NCBI GenBank assembly: GCA_023055425.1
Contig: JALGPY010000002.1
Location: 49,251,321-49,315,320, forward strand
From: Linanthus parryae
Lineage: Eukaryota; Streptophyta; Magnoliopsida; Ericales; Polemoniaceae
DNA: 64,000 nt
Direction of reading: 5' to 3'
Shown here: positions 1 through 11,102 of the stretch, in pieces
How the letters are laid out: every line of letters begins with the position of its first letter
Numbering within the stretch: position 1 is the first letter of the stretch
Position numbers and translations under genes: made by a program
The notes under the pieces: generated by a model
What the model was told of the DNA's origin: nothing
Databases searched by the model: none
What the model saw: the letters and a program-made list of their open reading frames with translations, nothing else

Positions 1-1720
1 CCTGAATCATTTGATCGAGAGAATTCATCGTCACAGCCTCATATCAACCAAAACCAGAAGGGGGCGAAAGTGCAATTGGCTAGTTCACTGATCAACAAAA
101 AGGATAAAGCATCAAAACATGGAAGCTATAGGCCATAACAGGATAGCGAACTTCAAAAACAAATCGCATAGGCGGTGTCGTTGATAACGCCATCGCCGTA
201 GAGACACGACAGACACAGGCCTCGAGAAGAAGCCGAAGAGCTGACAGCAAAAAGACAGAATCAACCCCAACTACAGCCAACACACACAACAGAAACAAAA
301 GGTCAGAAGAGGCAATTCGACAAGCAGATGTGGACGGCTACCAAAGGAACAGCATAACAAAAAATGGTGAAGTGGCAGCAGGGTGTAACAGCCCTGTTCT
401 CTTCATATATAGCTAGCAAGAAATACAAAAACCAACTCACCTTTCCATTCTTGAAATTTCACAGACCTTGATACTTTAATAAGTCAAGAAAGATTGGCAC
501 ATTAACCATGCCTACGACATGTATCTTCAGCAGATAACTTTTTATAAGATTACCAAAATAGAATCAACGGAGGCTTAGATCTGCTGGACTGATTGGCCGG
601 GAACAAACCCACCGTGACTGCAACTACGGTGGCCAACAGACCTCCAAGTCGCCCTGCCAACACGTGGATCCGATCTCTGTGCCTGAATCATTTGATCGAG
701 AAAAGTCATCGTCACAGCCTCATATCAACCACAACCAGAAGGGGGCGAAAGTGCAATTGGCTAGTTTACTGATCAACAAAAAGGATAAAGCATTGAAACA
801 TGGAAGCTATAGGCCATAACAGGATAGCGAACCTTGAAAACAAATCGCATACCAATAATGCTCACCAGTGATTCGGTCATTTGAAGCCAATCCATTGCGA
901 AAATAGGAACCAACAACAAATCAAAATACATGAACTAACCATACATGAACTAACCTTGCATTTTTCTCTTTCTCAAACCATTGTAATTGTTCCTCAGAGT
1001 AAAATATGAATAATGATTCTCAGAATAGTAATGAGAGGCTCAGGTCTGTTAGAGTTATCGGCCGAGAACGAACCCACCGCGGCTGCAACTACGGTGGCAA
1101 AAATACCTCCGAGTTGCCCTGCCAACACACAGTTCGATCTCCATGCCTTAATTACTTGCTCGAGAGAATTCATCGTCATAGCCTCGTATCAACGAAAACC
1201 AACAACAGTGCAGAGGAGTCGTCATGTACGAAACTTTGCACCAATCGAACAAAGCAAGGAAATATTCGTTGTGAAATGAATATTTGCCTCAACTACAGCC
1301 GGCACACACAACAGAAACAAAAGGGCAAAAGAGACAATTCGAGAAGCAGATGTCGCCGGCAACGAAAGGAACAGCATGGCAAAAAATGGTGAAGTTGCGC
1401 CCGGGTGTAACAGCCCTAAATACTAAAACCAGCTCACCTGATCGGCCGAGAACAAACCCACCGTGACTGCAACTACGGTGGCCAAAAGACCTCCGAGTCA
1501 CCCTGCCAACACGTGGATCCGATCTCCGTGCCTGAATCATTTGATCGAGAGAATTCATCGTTACAGCCTCATATCAACCAAAACCGAAAGGGGGCGAAAG
1601 TGCAATTGGCTAGTTTACTGATCAACAAAAAGGATAAAGCATCAAAACATGGAAGCTATAGGCCATAACAGGATAGCGAACTTCAAAAACAAATCGCATA
1701 GGCGGTGTGGTTGATGCATC
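1..1720. repeat. irregular direct-repeat cluster (A and P units)
   Basis: Two kinds of unit recur in direct orientation. The A unit, seen at about 1-188, 574-855, 1034-1200 (diverged, partial) and 1430-1717, carries the phrases ACTACGGTGGCCAA and CAATTGGCTAGTT. The P unit, at about 258-412 and 1273-1420 and again near 3797, carries AACAGAAACAAAAGG and a GCATGGCAAAAAATGG-type block. P1 and P3 have a TATATATA-like box that would point to the minus strand, so the P unit could be a copied promoter and 5' leader. The minus strand of A3 is open for 61 codons (994-1179), but the other A copies do not keep that frame. No known gene or transposon family is recognised. Confidence 0.6.
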
Positions 1721-3796
1721 GCGCAACAAACTACAAAGAAACATTCACAAAAGGCATAGCAAATTACAAAGCATGAAAGTTGTCTGAAAACATTCACTGT
1801 AACCACCCTCACAGACTTGAAGACAATGCAAAAAATTGAGTTACCAATTACACCCAATTTGTTCACTACTAAGCGAATTGTTTAAAAAATTGATCAGCCC
1901 AGTAGAAATATCTTTATTTAATAGGCTTTCCACCTGTACATCCCCTCCATGCAACATAAACCCTAGTGAAACAAAGAAAAGTACAGCAGAACAACGAAAA
2001 TCAACAAAACCCATATCACAACCTCAAATAATAACCACATGGATAAGCATAAGCTTATTGTGCTTGAGCCTTGAGCAGCAAAAGGCACGGTTTTATAGAA
2101 AGCAGCACTCACAAACTTAGGCTACTACGCGACATCAGCATTATTTCAAGTCCGGTCTTAATTGGGTGCAATGCCTTCAACCCTCAATAATGATAAATAC
2201 GAAGTGGAGGCTGTGGCAATACAATGGCACGTAAAGATTCGCACTGGCTAACCTGTAACGCATATATGTCTATGCAGTAATTTTAGAGGCTCAGATCAGT
2301 GAATGCGATCAGGCTACGATGACACCGCCATGGAGAGCTTATATGTAAAGTCTCAACTCTTAGAATAGTAGAACAATCCATGCTCCAGATTCAGTCATTA
2401 CTATATGTGGCGTCATATCATGCGAAGGAATAATGTATCGTTAAATCAGAGAAACAACTGATGGAAGTATTCAGGTCAGATTGTAACAATCCCAGTAATT
2501 AAGGGAGGAGTTATGAAGTTCGGAGTGGCGCGATACGTGCGTAGAGGTTTAGGAAATCTGTGCTCAGAGAAATCGTGGTTGGAAGTCATGCAGGATGTGA
2601 ATTAAAATGCTGAAAAGTACCCGCTTTCAAGATAAATACCTCTTGCAACAAAAAAATTACTAACATCAAGCAATCATACTATCTACACATAATTAAGAAG
2701 AATTCAAGTTAGCAGTCACTAAGTACCTCTTATGATTTATTTTGACTGCATTCTAAGTTGAAACGTACATTTGACATCAGTTAGGTACACCTCAATAGTC
2801 TATACATGATTTTAAAAGGAAGGGCCATATTAGAAATAAATAAGCCGTGCCATTAGTCTTGCAAAGTTTAAGACCTGAGATTATCCAGGTACAATATGTA
2901 CCTGTAGGCGTGGCTTTGAAATGATTCCTGTTCATTTTAGTTAAAGAATTGAGTTATCTCAGTACCCACATGTAGTATCGCTTCCACTATAGAGCACCAG
3001 CAGTAAAACATAAGAAATTGGCCGAAGAATAATAAAAAACCCATGAAAAATTGTGAAAGTGTTGAATAAATCAGAAGGGTTTTGGCTGAAATTGGAAAAA
3101 CAAAAAAGCCTAAAAGGGTTCATTTTTCTCATCCATTGGTAAACCAAATAACAATCGGAACAAAAAGAATGCGTATGCAGACCAAAGTTGTACCCAGAAA
3201 AGGGTTCAATTCGATCTTTTCACCAGAATCAATAGTCAGCCCCAACTTAACTGAAACTTGTCTTCTCACAAAGCCATCCGCGCCTCTTCCGAATACTGCA
3301 CAAAACGGAGAAAAATCAGTTCAAAAATCAAAATCGAAGCATGCAAACGCAGAGGAATCAAAGCGAAGAAGAACAGAGGAATCGAAACCCAAACCCATTA
3401 GAACAGAACATACCCTATCGATTACACCACGGAGGTCTGTTCGGAGACGTGCACAGAGCTTCTGAGCGAAACCCTAACCACCACCTCCCCTCAGAACTCC
3501 ATTTGTGTTCTCTAGAACACCGCCGGCACCACCGCCTGTGATTGAACTCCTAACGTGAGGCCAAAAAGTGTGGTGCATGTCCAGATCCGCCGTCGAGAAG
3601 ATGCAGAGAAGAGGAGTGAGAGAGAGAATAGGAGCGAGAGAGAGAACCAGTGCAAGCTTCGAATAGAAGCTGCGGGAAGAACAAAGCTTCAAAGAGCGTC
3701 TAGAGGACACGCGAGAGGAAGGTAAAATGACAATACTAACCCGAGGTGGATAAAAAGAACAGAGCAATTTAAAGGAGGGCAAAATGGATATTTTGA
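1721..3796. other. intergenic, no gene recognised
   Basis: No convincing gene is seen. A 127-codon plus-strand open frame at 3082-3465 is rich in lysine, arginine and serine and has no recognised domain or splice context. It is more likely chance than coding. Nothing else with family features was found. Confidence 0.4.
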
Positions 3797-3892
3797 GAAG
3801 CAGATGTGGACGGCAACCAAAGGAACAGCGTGGCAAAAAATGACGAGGTGGCGCCGACGTGTAACAGGCCTATCCTCTTTATATATAGGTAG
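3797..3892. repeat. third P-unit copy
   Basis: About 95 bp match the P units at 316-412 and 1335-1420, including the GAGAAGCAGATGTGGACGGC-like start and the block around GGAACAGCGTGGC. It ends in a TATATATAGG box that would read as TATA on the minus strand. It lies 2.4 kb from the other copies, so the unit is dispersed and not purely tandem. Confidence 0.55.
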
Positions 3893-4333
3893 AAAGATTT
3901 GATTAATTTGACAAAATCTAAAGAGACATATAGTCAATTACTTATTTATAAATGACGCATGACCATGCTAATGTGTTAAACACGTTAAAATTATTTTTTC
4001 TGAGAATTTCAGCCGCTTAATCCTCAATTTTGGATATTCTACAATCGCACTTAGATTATTTTAATCTGCAGATGTTCAGCTTAAAATTTTGTATAATAAC
4101 AAACAAAAATCTTTACTATCTTAAAAGAGTGAAGAAATTTAGGTGACTCCTAAGATAGTTTATTACGAAAGTGACTCTCTAAAATAGTTTATTACAAAAG
4201 TGTCTTCTTAAGCCTAGCAAATTCCTTCTTACGTACGTTTTTATTTTTCAGTAGACTCCTCCACGAAAGATCTCCCTATTAACGAGGACTCTTCAATTTC
4301 CGGCTGCAACCCCTACATCAGAACAAATCAACT

Positions 4334-4396
4334 ATGCCTGATCAGAGATCCAAAGGATTCCTCCCTACCAGTTTCTTTCGGTGGTACGAACAAAAG
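4334..4396 (+). pseudogene. possible captured first exon
   Basis: An ATG opens 21 codons (MPDQRSKGFLPTSFFRWYEQ, then K) that end exactly at AAAAG|GTATGT, a strong plant donor site. The protein family is not recognised. It lies 224 bp inside the candidate Helitron, so a captured gene fragment is the simplest reading. An intact host gene cannot be excluded, but no continuation was assembled. Confidence 0.3.
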
Positions 4397-5260
4397 GTAT
4401 GTGTCTTTCTTCGTATTTTGTTTGTATCATCCGTCTCGCATCTAAAATAACCATAGTTCATTATTCTAGGGTTTATACAATTGATACTAAAAAACAATAA
4501 TCTGTATCTTCTTCTCTCCCCACTTATTTTCTCTGAAAATCATCATGGTTTGCAGGTTAGTTCTTCGTCACTCTATCTGTCCGAGTTACAATACTGATTT
4601 TTTTTTTGTTGATCGATTTGTTTGTGTTGTCTCCATAAGACGTTCGAAACGTTGTTGTCCATTTCTGACCTCTACTGAGTACATTTTAGGAAAAGGCAAA
4701 TAAGTAAATCACATATGATACAGTTAGTTAGCTCTCAAAAAAGATATATTGGAAACAATTATGCGTACCATGAGGAACCGGCTGCTGGATTGAAGAAACA
4801 TCATAGTTAAATGTGATTTGTGCTTTGGGCAAGAGCGGAATAATTTACAGAAGCCAACTAGAGAAACAAAGTTGCGGAGAACTAAGGGTTGATAGTTGAT
4901 ACGAAGGAGAAGGAAAAGGTAAACTAATTAACTGGAATCATTGTTTATAATTTGAAACAAAAAAATAGCTTGACAAACTAATATGTATTTGATCAGTGAA
5001 TTGTATTATTTTTTACGTGTCGTGTTTCCATAGTCTTTCTTCTGCAGTGACGGGTTATATTGATTTTCTTTGGGAGTTTCACCTTAATTTGTTTGTGGTA
5101 GGCAAAGGTTTCTCCACGACTTCATTGGATTCTAACTTATTGGTGTTCCTATTAGGGTAACATTAACTTTTTTATAAAAAAGTTGCTTTCATTTGTATCT
5201 TTGATCAGAAAGGGTTCCGTTTTCTGGATTCTACTACTTTTTAGTAGAACATGTCTTTGA

Positions 5261-5287
5261 GTTTTTTTTTTTTTTTTTTTTTTTTTT
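5261..5287. repeat. poly(T) tract
   Basis: About 27 T in a row, within the candidate Helitron. It could mark the tail of an old minus-strand retroposon, but no body was identified. Confidence 0.9.
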
Positions 5288-5891
5288 GATAAACTGTCTT
5301 TGAGGTTTCAAATGTTTAGGTTCTAGGCAGTCTGAGTTCTTGCCATGCTACTTGATTCTGACTAATGTTTAAGTATGCAACTGAAGATTGTGAAAATTGA
5401 GTACATTTGAGATACCCTAGAGCGGAATATTACTCAATGCCTTCCCCTCAACCTCAATTATGTAGTACATTATGTATGCTGTATCTTGCTTAACATCAGA
5501 AATAAGATCAGACCTTATGCTTATAGAACAAGTCAGTAATTGCTCTTTATGTGTGTGTGTGTATAGACACAAATATCTCTGTATGTATTAGTAGCAGATC
5601 ATACAACAATAATTTGTTGTTGATTAGCATTTTCTACAACATATGAGACTGCAAATAAGTTAATCTGTGGTTTCCAATAACTTTGGGCATGTCTTCTATT
5701 TCTCCTCTGGGATATAGAAGAAGTATAGTCTACTTCTCAAGATGATCAGTGAGTAAAGTCTACTTATTTCTAGCTCTATGATTCCTCCTTAATATCATCT
5801 ACCATATGTTCATTTAGCCTACAAAACATGGCACTTCAATTTGCATGTGAATTTATGAGATTTCAATTTATTTGTTTAATTATGGCTACAG

Positions 5892-5959
5892 AGAAGTCAA
5901 TGGAGCTTGATCACCACATTTACATTCATGAGTTTGGCTCAGTAGAATACCACATCAAG
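5892..5959 (+). pseudogene. possible captured internal exon
   Basis: A 68-bp stretch is bounded by a T-rich tract ending GGCTACAG and by the donor AAG|GTATGA. It reads KSMELDHHIYIHEFGSVEYH followed by IK, which looks like ordinary protein but is not assigned to a family. The exon would need a phase-1 upstream partner. The 4334-4396 exon ends in phase 0, so at least one more exon would lie between them. Confidence 0.3.
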
Positions 5960-6237
5960 GTATGAATCAATGACTGTCCTGAACAATTTATCTCTGTATG
6001 CCATGTTTTATAGGCAACAGGCATATATCTGTGTATGCATTACTAGCAGATCATAGAACAATATATATGTTTCCCTAAAAAAAACAGTTATATATGTTGC
6101 ATTGTATTGTTCTTCTGGTTTCCAAGCAAAATCTCTAACTTAATTTATGCAACCAGCAATCTTGCAACAACTCTGACTATTTCCACTTGCATCCATTGAT
6201 TGTGTTGAAGAACCTACCATCTCAATAGTTATCAAAC

Positions 6238-6562
6238 GTTAAGTAAGACAAATTATATGATTTTGGATTGTAACCCATAAATCTTACGCAGATTTTGCCC
6301 ATTTTATGTTTCTTACGCAGATTTTGCCCATTTATGTGTTTCTTACGCAGATTGTGCCCATCTATATGATATCAAAGGTTAAGTAAGACAAATTATATGA
6401 TTTTGGATTGTAACCCATAAATCTTACGCAGATTTTGCCCATTTATGTGTTTCTTACGCAGATTGTGCCCATCTATATGATATCAAATGTTAAGTAAGAT
6501 AAATTATATGATTTTGGATTGTAACCCATAAATCTTACGCAGATTTTGCCCATTTTTTTGTT
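6238..6562. repeat. tandem repeat, about 111-140 bp units
   Basis: Three units start with AAGTAAGACAAATTATATG at about 6241, 6381 and 6492, so the periods are 140 and 111 bp. Inside each unit, CTTACGCAGATT(T/G)TGCCCAT is itself repeated one to three times, making a nested short repeat of about 30 bp. Confidence 0.85.
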
Positions 6563-8627
6563 TGAATTTTCTTAAAAAATGTTTGATTACTAATCATTAA
6601 AAATTAGATTACATATGAAGTGCTCGACTGTTCGGTAGAGAAATTGGAAATTTTGTTAAACTTTCACAAGAGAATCAAATTAATGTTACCAATGTTCTAG
6701 ATAATAGGAGAAGTGAGAAAGCAGTTCACTATGTAGCTTTGACATCCAAGAGCCCCACTCAAAAGAGCAATGATATAAGGTTGTTCCAAACTGAAGCCAT
6801 TACCCCGATTCCTCGACGTTTTGTATCTTCATTTGTCCTCGGACTAATTTTGAAGCTAACACAAATATTTGTCTTTAGTATTAGAAAAATCATCTCTGGT
6901 TGGGTCACCATCGTAATATTTAGATTGGTGGGGTGATGCACATGTTTAAACTCCAAATCCTGTAATCTCAAAATTTAAGGCAAACAAAATGACCATGTTC
7001 GTTAATTGTTTTGCTGCCTTTGAGTTTTTCACTTGAAATTTCGAAGAAATGAATGTTTTAAATGTTGTTGAGCACAATCTCAGGTGATATGTTCATGTTT
7101 TCCCCTTTTGTCTCGCCTTGCCTTTCTCTGGAGAAAAAGTGACACGACGGTCTGTCAAACCTAGGTAAGACCCTCACCCCAGAAAAGTCCTATGTAAGGC
7201 TCAGGGGAAGACCTCCTTTGTTCTTGTCTGTCCCGTCGACCACCTCCTTAACACTGCACATGAGTATGTCAAGTAATTCACAGATTCTTAAGCAGTTCTG
7301 AAATCCGGGTAGCAAAGGCCACGATCACCCTAATCAAAGATCTTTACAGTGAGGAGATGCAGAGACAATGGGTAACACTCTGAAAGTCAACAGTGATCAA
7401 GTTTCTGCGAGCAAAGGAGTTCATCTTGTCACCGGATTCTGACAGCAGCGAGTACCACCATTGTTGTTTTATATCCAGGTTAGCCCTTTTTCGATCTTGA
7501 ACTTGCCACCCTGCTATTTTCTCAACTCTGAATTGTCTTTTCAAATCGCTTATTGTAGGCCTTGTGAATGCTCACAAGAACTGAAGCGCACAAGAATCAT
7601 CCCAAGTTCCCAACTTCCCCTTGTTTCAAGAAAATTATGATGCTGATATCGCTAATGGCGGGTAAGGAAATCAATTCTCTTGACCTTCATCCTAATTAAA
7701 TTGATATATTTGCTTGATGATTCTTAGCGTTATCTCACTGCCAACAATGGTTCATTGTTTTCATTAATCGTGTTCAGATTAGTTACCTTTTGCTTGGTTT
7801 TAACCCTAATTTCAGTTGCAAGTCAACAAATTGACAAATCCCTTTGCCGTGGTTTCCATATCAGTTAATAATTGATTCTTGTTTGGTTGTCCAGTAAGGG
7901 CTGTCTCTTCTTTTTTAATCATTCCAGTGGAAGATCAATTTAGCCTGAAGTCTCTCATGAAATCCCGTAAACTTTGATATATTTGTATCCAGGTTAGCTC
8001 TTTTTTCTATCTTAAACTTGCCTCCCCGCTATTTTGTCACCTCTGTATTGTTACTTCAAATAGCTTATTGTATTGTACATTTTGACTGTGATTTGAGTTA
8101 TTTGACAAGATGTTACGTAAAAGATTAGTCCGATGGGGCTCCTCATGCAGTTTGCGCGGTTCTTTGAGATGCACTATTTTCTTGCGTAATTTACTGACCT
8201 TCATAACTGAGGGAGGGATAAAGGAACCAACCTTCAAATGTAGCATCCATATGTACCCTGAATATAGCATCCATATTTACTGTTACAAAAATCAAATTCA
8301 AATGCAACCTCCAGAGTGGTGGTCTTGCTCAGGGTCTTTCACTGAATTGTGATTGTAAACAGTTAAGTACTTTATGTTATTTATTCAGTAGATTTGACGT
8401 TCATGTTATTTATTATTTATTTAACAGAATGGCTTTTTGAATATGCAATGAAATGCTTCCGATGGACCTCCTGGGCCAAATCGGTCAAAAAGCCTTGCCG
8501 TGGTTATGCTTTTCAGGGGAAAATTGTAACTGACAAATGCATGTCATTTAGATGCCCTTAGAATTATCGATTTGGAGAAATGTTAAATATAAAAGTCCTT
8601 ATACTACCTTTTTTTTGAACGTCCTTA

Positions 8628-8889
8628 TACTACCTCTGTTCTCTCTGAATCTTCACTTTTTGACTTTTTCCGGATCACTTCGACCCGGTGATTTGGATAG
8701 CCAAACGATGGAATTTTTTTAGTAACTTTTTATTGTGTTGTAGAATGAAGTATACTCTACAACATCCTGCAAATATTATCAAATTCTTGCATCGTTTTAT
8801 TAATCAAATCAGCGAATTAAAGTGATTAAGTGAATAGTGAATAGTGGTAAAATGAAAATGGTGAAGATTCGGAGAGAACAGAGGAAGTA
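8628..8889. mobile_element. 262-bp foldback MITE, copy 1
   Basis: The element starts TACTACCTCTGTTCTCTC and ends GAGAGAACAGAGGAAGTA, a terminal inverted repeat flanked by TA. Almost the whole element folds back: the left-arm CACTTCGACCCGGTGATTTGG pattern pairs with degenerate complementary sequence in the right arm. TA target and mariner-like terminal sequence suggest a Stowaway-like, Tc1/mariner-type MITE. It is the most diverged member of the family seen here. Confidence 0.75.
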
Positions 8890-9177
8890 ACTTATAGTGA
8901 AGACCAAATTGTATTAACAGAAACGAGTAAAAAATCAGTAGATTTGACGTTCATGTTATTTATTATTTATTTAACAGAATGGCTTTTTGAATATGCAATG
9001 AAATGCTTCCGATGGACCTCCTGGGCCAAATCGGTCAAAAAGCCTTGCCGTGGTTATGCTTTTCAGGGGAAAATTGTAACTTACAAATGCATGTCATTTA
9101 GATGCCCTTAGAATTATCGATTTGGAGAAATGTTAAATATAAAAGTCCTTATACTACCTTTTTTTTGAACGTCCTTA

Positions 9178-9439
9178 TACTACCTCTGTTCTCTCTGAAT
9201 CTTCACTTTTTGACTTTTTCCGGATCACTTCGACCCGGTGATTTGGATAGCCAAACGATGGAATTTTTTTAGTAACTTTTTATTGTGTTGTAGAATGAAG
9301 TATACTCTACAACATCCTGCAAATATTATCAAATTCTTGCATCGTTTTATTAATCAAATCAGCGAATTAAAGTGATTAAGTGAATAGTGAATAGTGGTAA
9401 AATGAAAATGGTGAAGATTCGGAGAGAACAGAGGAAGTA
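9178..9439. mobile_element. 262-bp foldback MITE, copy 2
   Basis: This is the copy of the 8628-8889 element made by the 550-bp tandem duplication, not by a separate insertion. Its length and termini are the same. Confidence 0.75.
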
Positions 9440-9910
9440 ACTTATAGTGAAGACCAAATTGTATTAACAGAAACGAGTCAAAAATCAGTTGGGTAAACAC
9501 AGTAACATTGGAAGCCCATAGGTGTGAAGGAAAATTAGGAGGATGTATGGGTAGGTATAAGTAGGAATGATGTGTTTTTTTCGAGAAAAGGAATGATGTG
9601 TAACATAGTGGTACACTGTCAAATTGTTTTTTATTTTTTATTTCTTATTTCTAAATTTCCTGTTTATATATATTCATATTTAATACCCCACCCGCAGTTT
9701 ACTTATGACCTAGCACGTATGAGGTTATCATTACTATTTTGGTAAACAACAATTGTTCCGCTTAACAGTCAGATCCAAATCTTATAACTAGGTATTTTAT
9801 TGTGTTAACTCATGCAACAACTAGAAGCATTAATTTTTTTTACACATTACCTATGCTACAAAAGATACGGTCTCGTAGTTTTTGCTGTGAGGATGTACCA
9901 TTTTTGATAA

Positions 9911-9959
9911 AATCGAGTTGTGTATATCCCTGGTCAGGGATATACACAACTAGATTTTA
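9911..9959. repeat. near-perfect 49-bp palindrome
   Basis: Arms of about 21 bp (AAAATCGAGTTGTGTATATC and its complement with one mismatch) surround a CCTGGTCAGG centre. It abuts the MITE at 9959-10179 and may be two facing transposon termini or a relic foldback. Confidence 0.8.
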
Positions 9960-10179
9960 CATATAAGAGGCAGTCATTGAATTGATAAAGTGAAAGAGTT
10001 TTCTTAATTATAACTACATATTTTATATTTATAATATATTATATAATTATATATTAATGTCTTCCAAATGGATAAATAACTGATCAAATAACTCAACTCC
10101 TATCTAAAAATTAAAATAAGTAAGACAAAAAGAAACAACATATAGATGTTGTCAATTCAATCACTGCCTCTTGTATGTG
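9959..10179. mobile_element. MITE-like element with AAGAGGCAGT termini
   Basis: The left end ACATATAAGAGGCAGTCATT and the right end CACTGCCTCTTGTATGTG form an inverted repeat of about 28 bp, continued by GAATTGA and TCAATTC. The interior is very A/T rich and non-coding. The target duplication could not be fixed, so the superfamily is open. Confidence 0.6.
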
Positions 10180-10330
10180 TACTGATCGCAAGATGTCTTA
10201 GCCAAGGGGAACCAATTAAGGATCTATAGCCAATCTCTTATTCTCCTTTTTCAAGATTAATGAAATGGACGGGCTACTTAAACATGTTGGAACTCTTGGT
10301 TCCACGTCTGTAAAAAGAAGCGATGACTAG

Positions 10331-10606
10331 AAACGAACTGGTGAACAGCAACATGCATTTGGTGTGCTCGACGATGTTGGACATGACAATATGGATATGT
10401 ATTCTGATGCATCATCTGGAGAGGTAGACGGTGGAATCCAAAATGGTTCAATTATGAAACCATTTCTCTTTGTTTTTGGCGATGGAGGTGTATGTGCAGA
10501 GAGCTTTGAAGTTAACAACAGTAACAGAAGCTTAGTTACTTTGTCAGGCAGCACCACAGTAATGCTAGCGGGTAGCTTTTGTGATGGAAACCGGTTGTAT
10601 ATGTAG
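10331..10606 (+). pseudogene. possible captured terminal exon
   Basis: An open frame follows GATGACTAG, a plausible acceptor, and runs 91 codons to TAG. It begins KRTGEQQHAFGVLDDVGHDN and ends SFCDGNRLYM. Composition is protein-like (acidic, serine-rich, mixed hydrophobic) but no family is recognised. It lies within the candidate Helitron. No ATG is needed if it is an internal or terminal exon. Confidence 0.3.
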
Positions 10607-11073
10607 TTCTACTTGACTTGAGAAGTAGGAAGTTGTAGCGTTTGAATTCTCAAAGACTTGGCAGTTTGTTTATGTTATCAGTTAACTTTTATCTCGAAGC
10701 ACGGTTTGAATGTCTGTTGGATATTCGGTGCTTTAAATTCAATGTCGATCGCCAAAGCTACATTGGAGAAGTAGCTATGATATGTTCAGGTCGAAATCAA
10801 TGACTTTGTTTTCATTCCCCTATTTTCTTTTGTCTAATTAGTGCTAATAGATCATATTGAATGTCTACTCAAGGGAATCATCAAATATAAAGAGTATTTT
10901 TATAAGAACTATAGTTGCAGACAATTTTTTCGTGTATTGCTTGCTCTAATATGCTGAGACGTCCCGGAATCAACATGTCCTAGCAGGTTTTCAGAAGGCA
11001 TACTATCAAACAGAAAACATATTTCCAGCATACCATAATTTCTAAACGTCTGACATTTTTTGTTAACCAAGCT

Positions 11074-11102
11074 CACGTGCAACGCACGTGCTCTTAACTA
11101 GT
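11074..11102 (+). other. Helitron-like 3' terminus
   Basis: CACGTGC-AAC-GCACGTG forms a tight hairpin, followed by TCTTAA and CTAG|T. Hairpin plus CTRR next to T is the standard Helitron 3' signature in plants. Confidence 0.55.

Larger units (their letters stand above)
8386..9485. repeat. 550-bp tandem duplication
   Basis: 8386-8935 and 8936-9485 are nearly identical direct copies with no spacer. Differences seen by eye are a CTGACAAAT/CTTACAAAT change and the last bases of the unit. Each copy contains a whole 262-bp foldback MITE, so the duplication came after the MITE insertion and looks recent. Confidence 0.92.
4110..11101 (+). mobile_element. candidate Helitron with exon-like fragments
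   Basis: The proposed 5' end is TCTTTACTATCTTAAAAGAG, preceded by A, which resembles the TC-start, A/T-rich 5' ends of plant Helitrons. The proposed 3' end is a 7-bp stem hairpin at 11074-11090 followed eight bases later by CTAG, with T next, as expected for an insertion between A and T. Between them are pieces with exon-like splice borders (4334-4396, 5892-5959, 10331-10606), which fits gene-fragment capture. No Rep/helicase coding was found, so it would be non-autonomous. The 3' end is stronger evidence than the 5' end, and the two may not belong to the same element. Confidence 0.42.

Noticed and set aside
3082..3465. 127-codon lysine-rich open frame
   Set aside because: No domain, no supporting splice or promoter context, low-complexity composition; not called as a gene.
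6739..6936. Open frame that extends upstream to about 6670 (ENQINVTNVLDNRR...)
   Set aside because: Could be another captured exon, but lacks a clear acceptor and has no recognised family.
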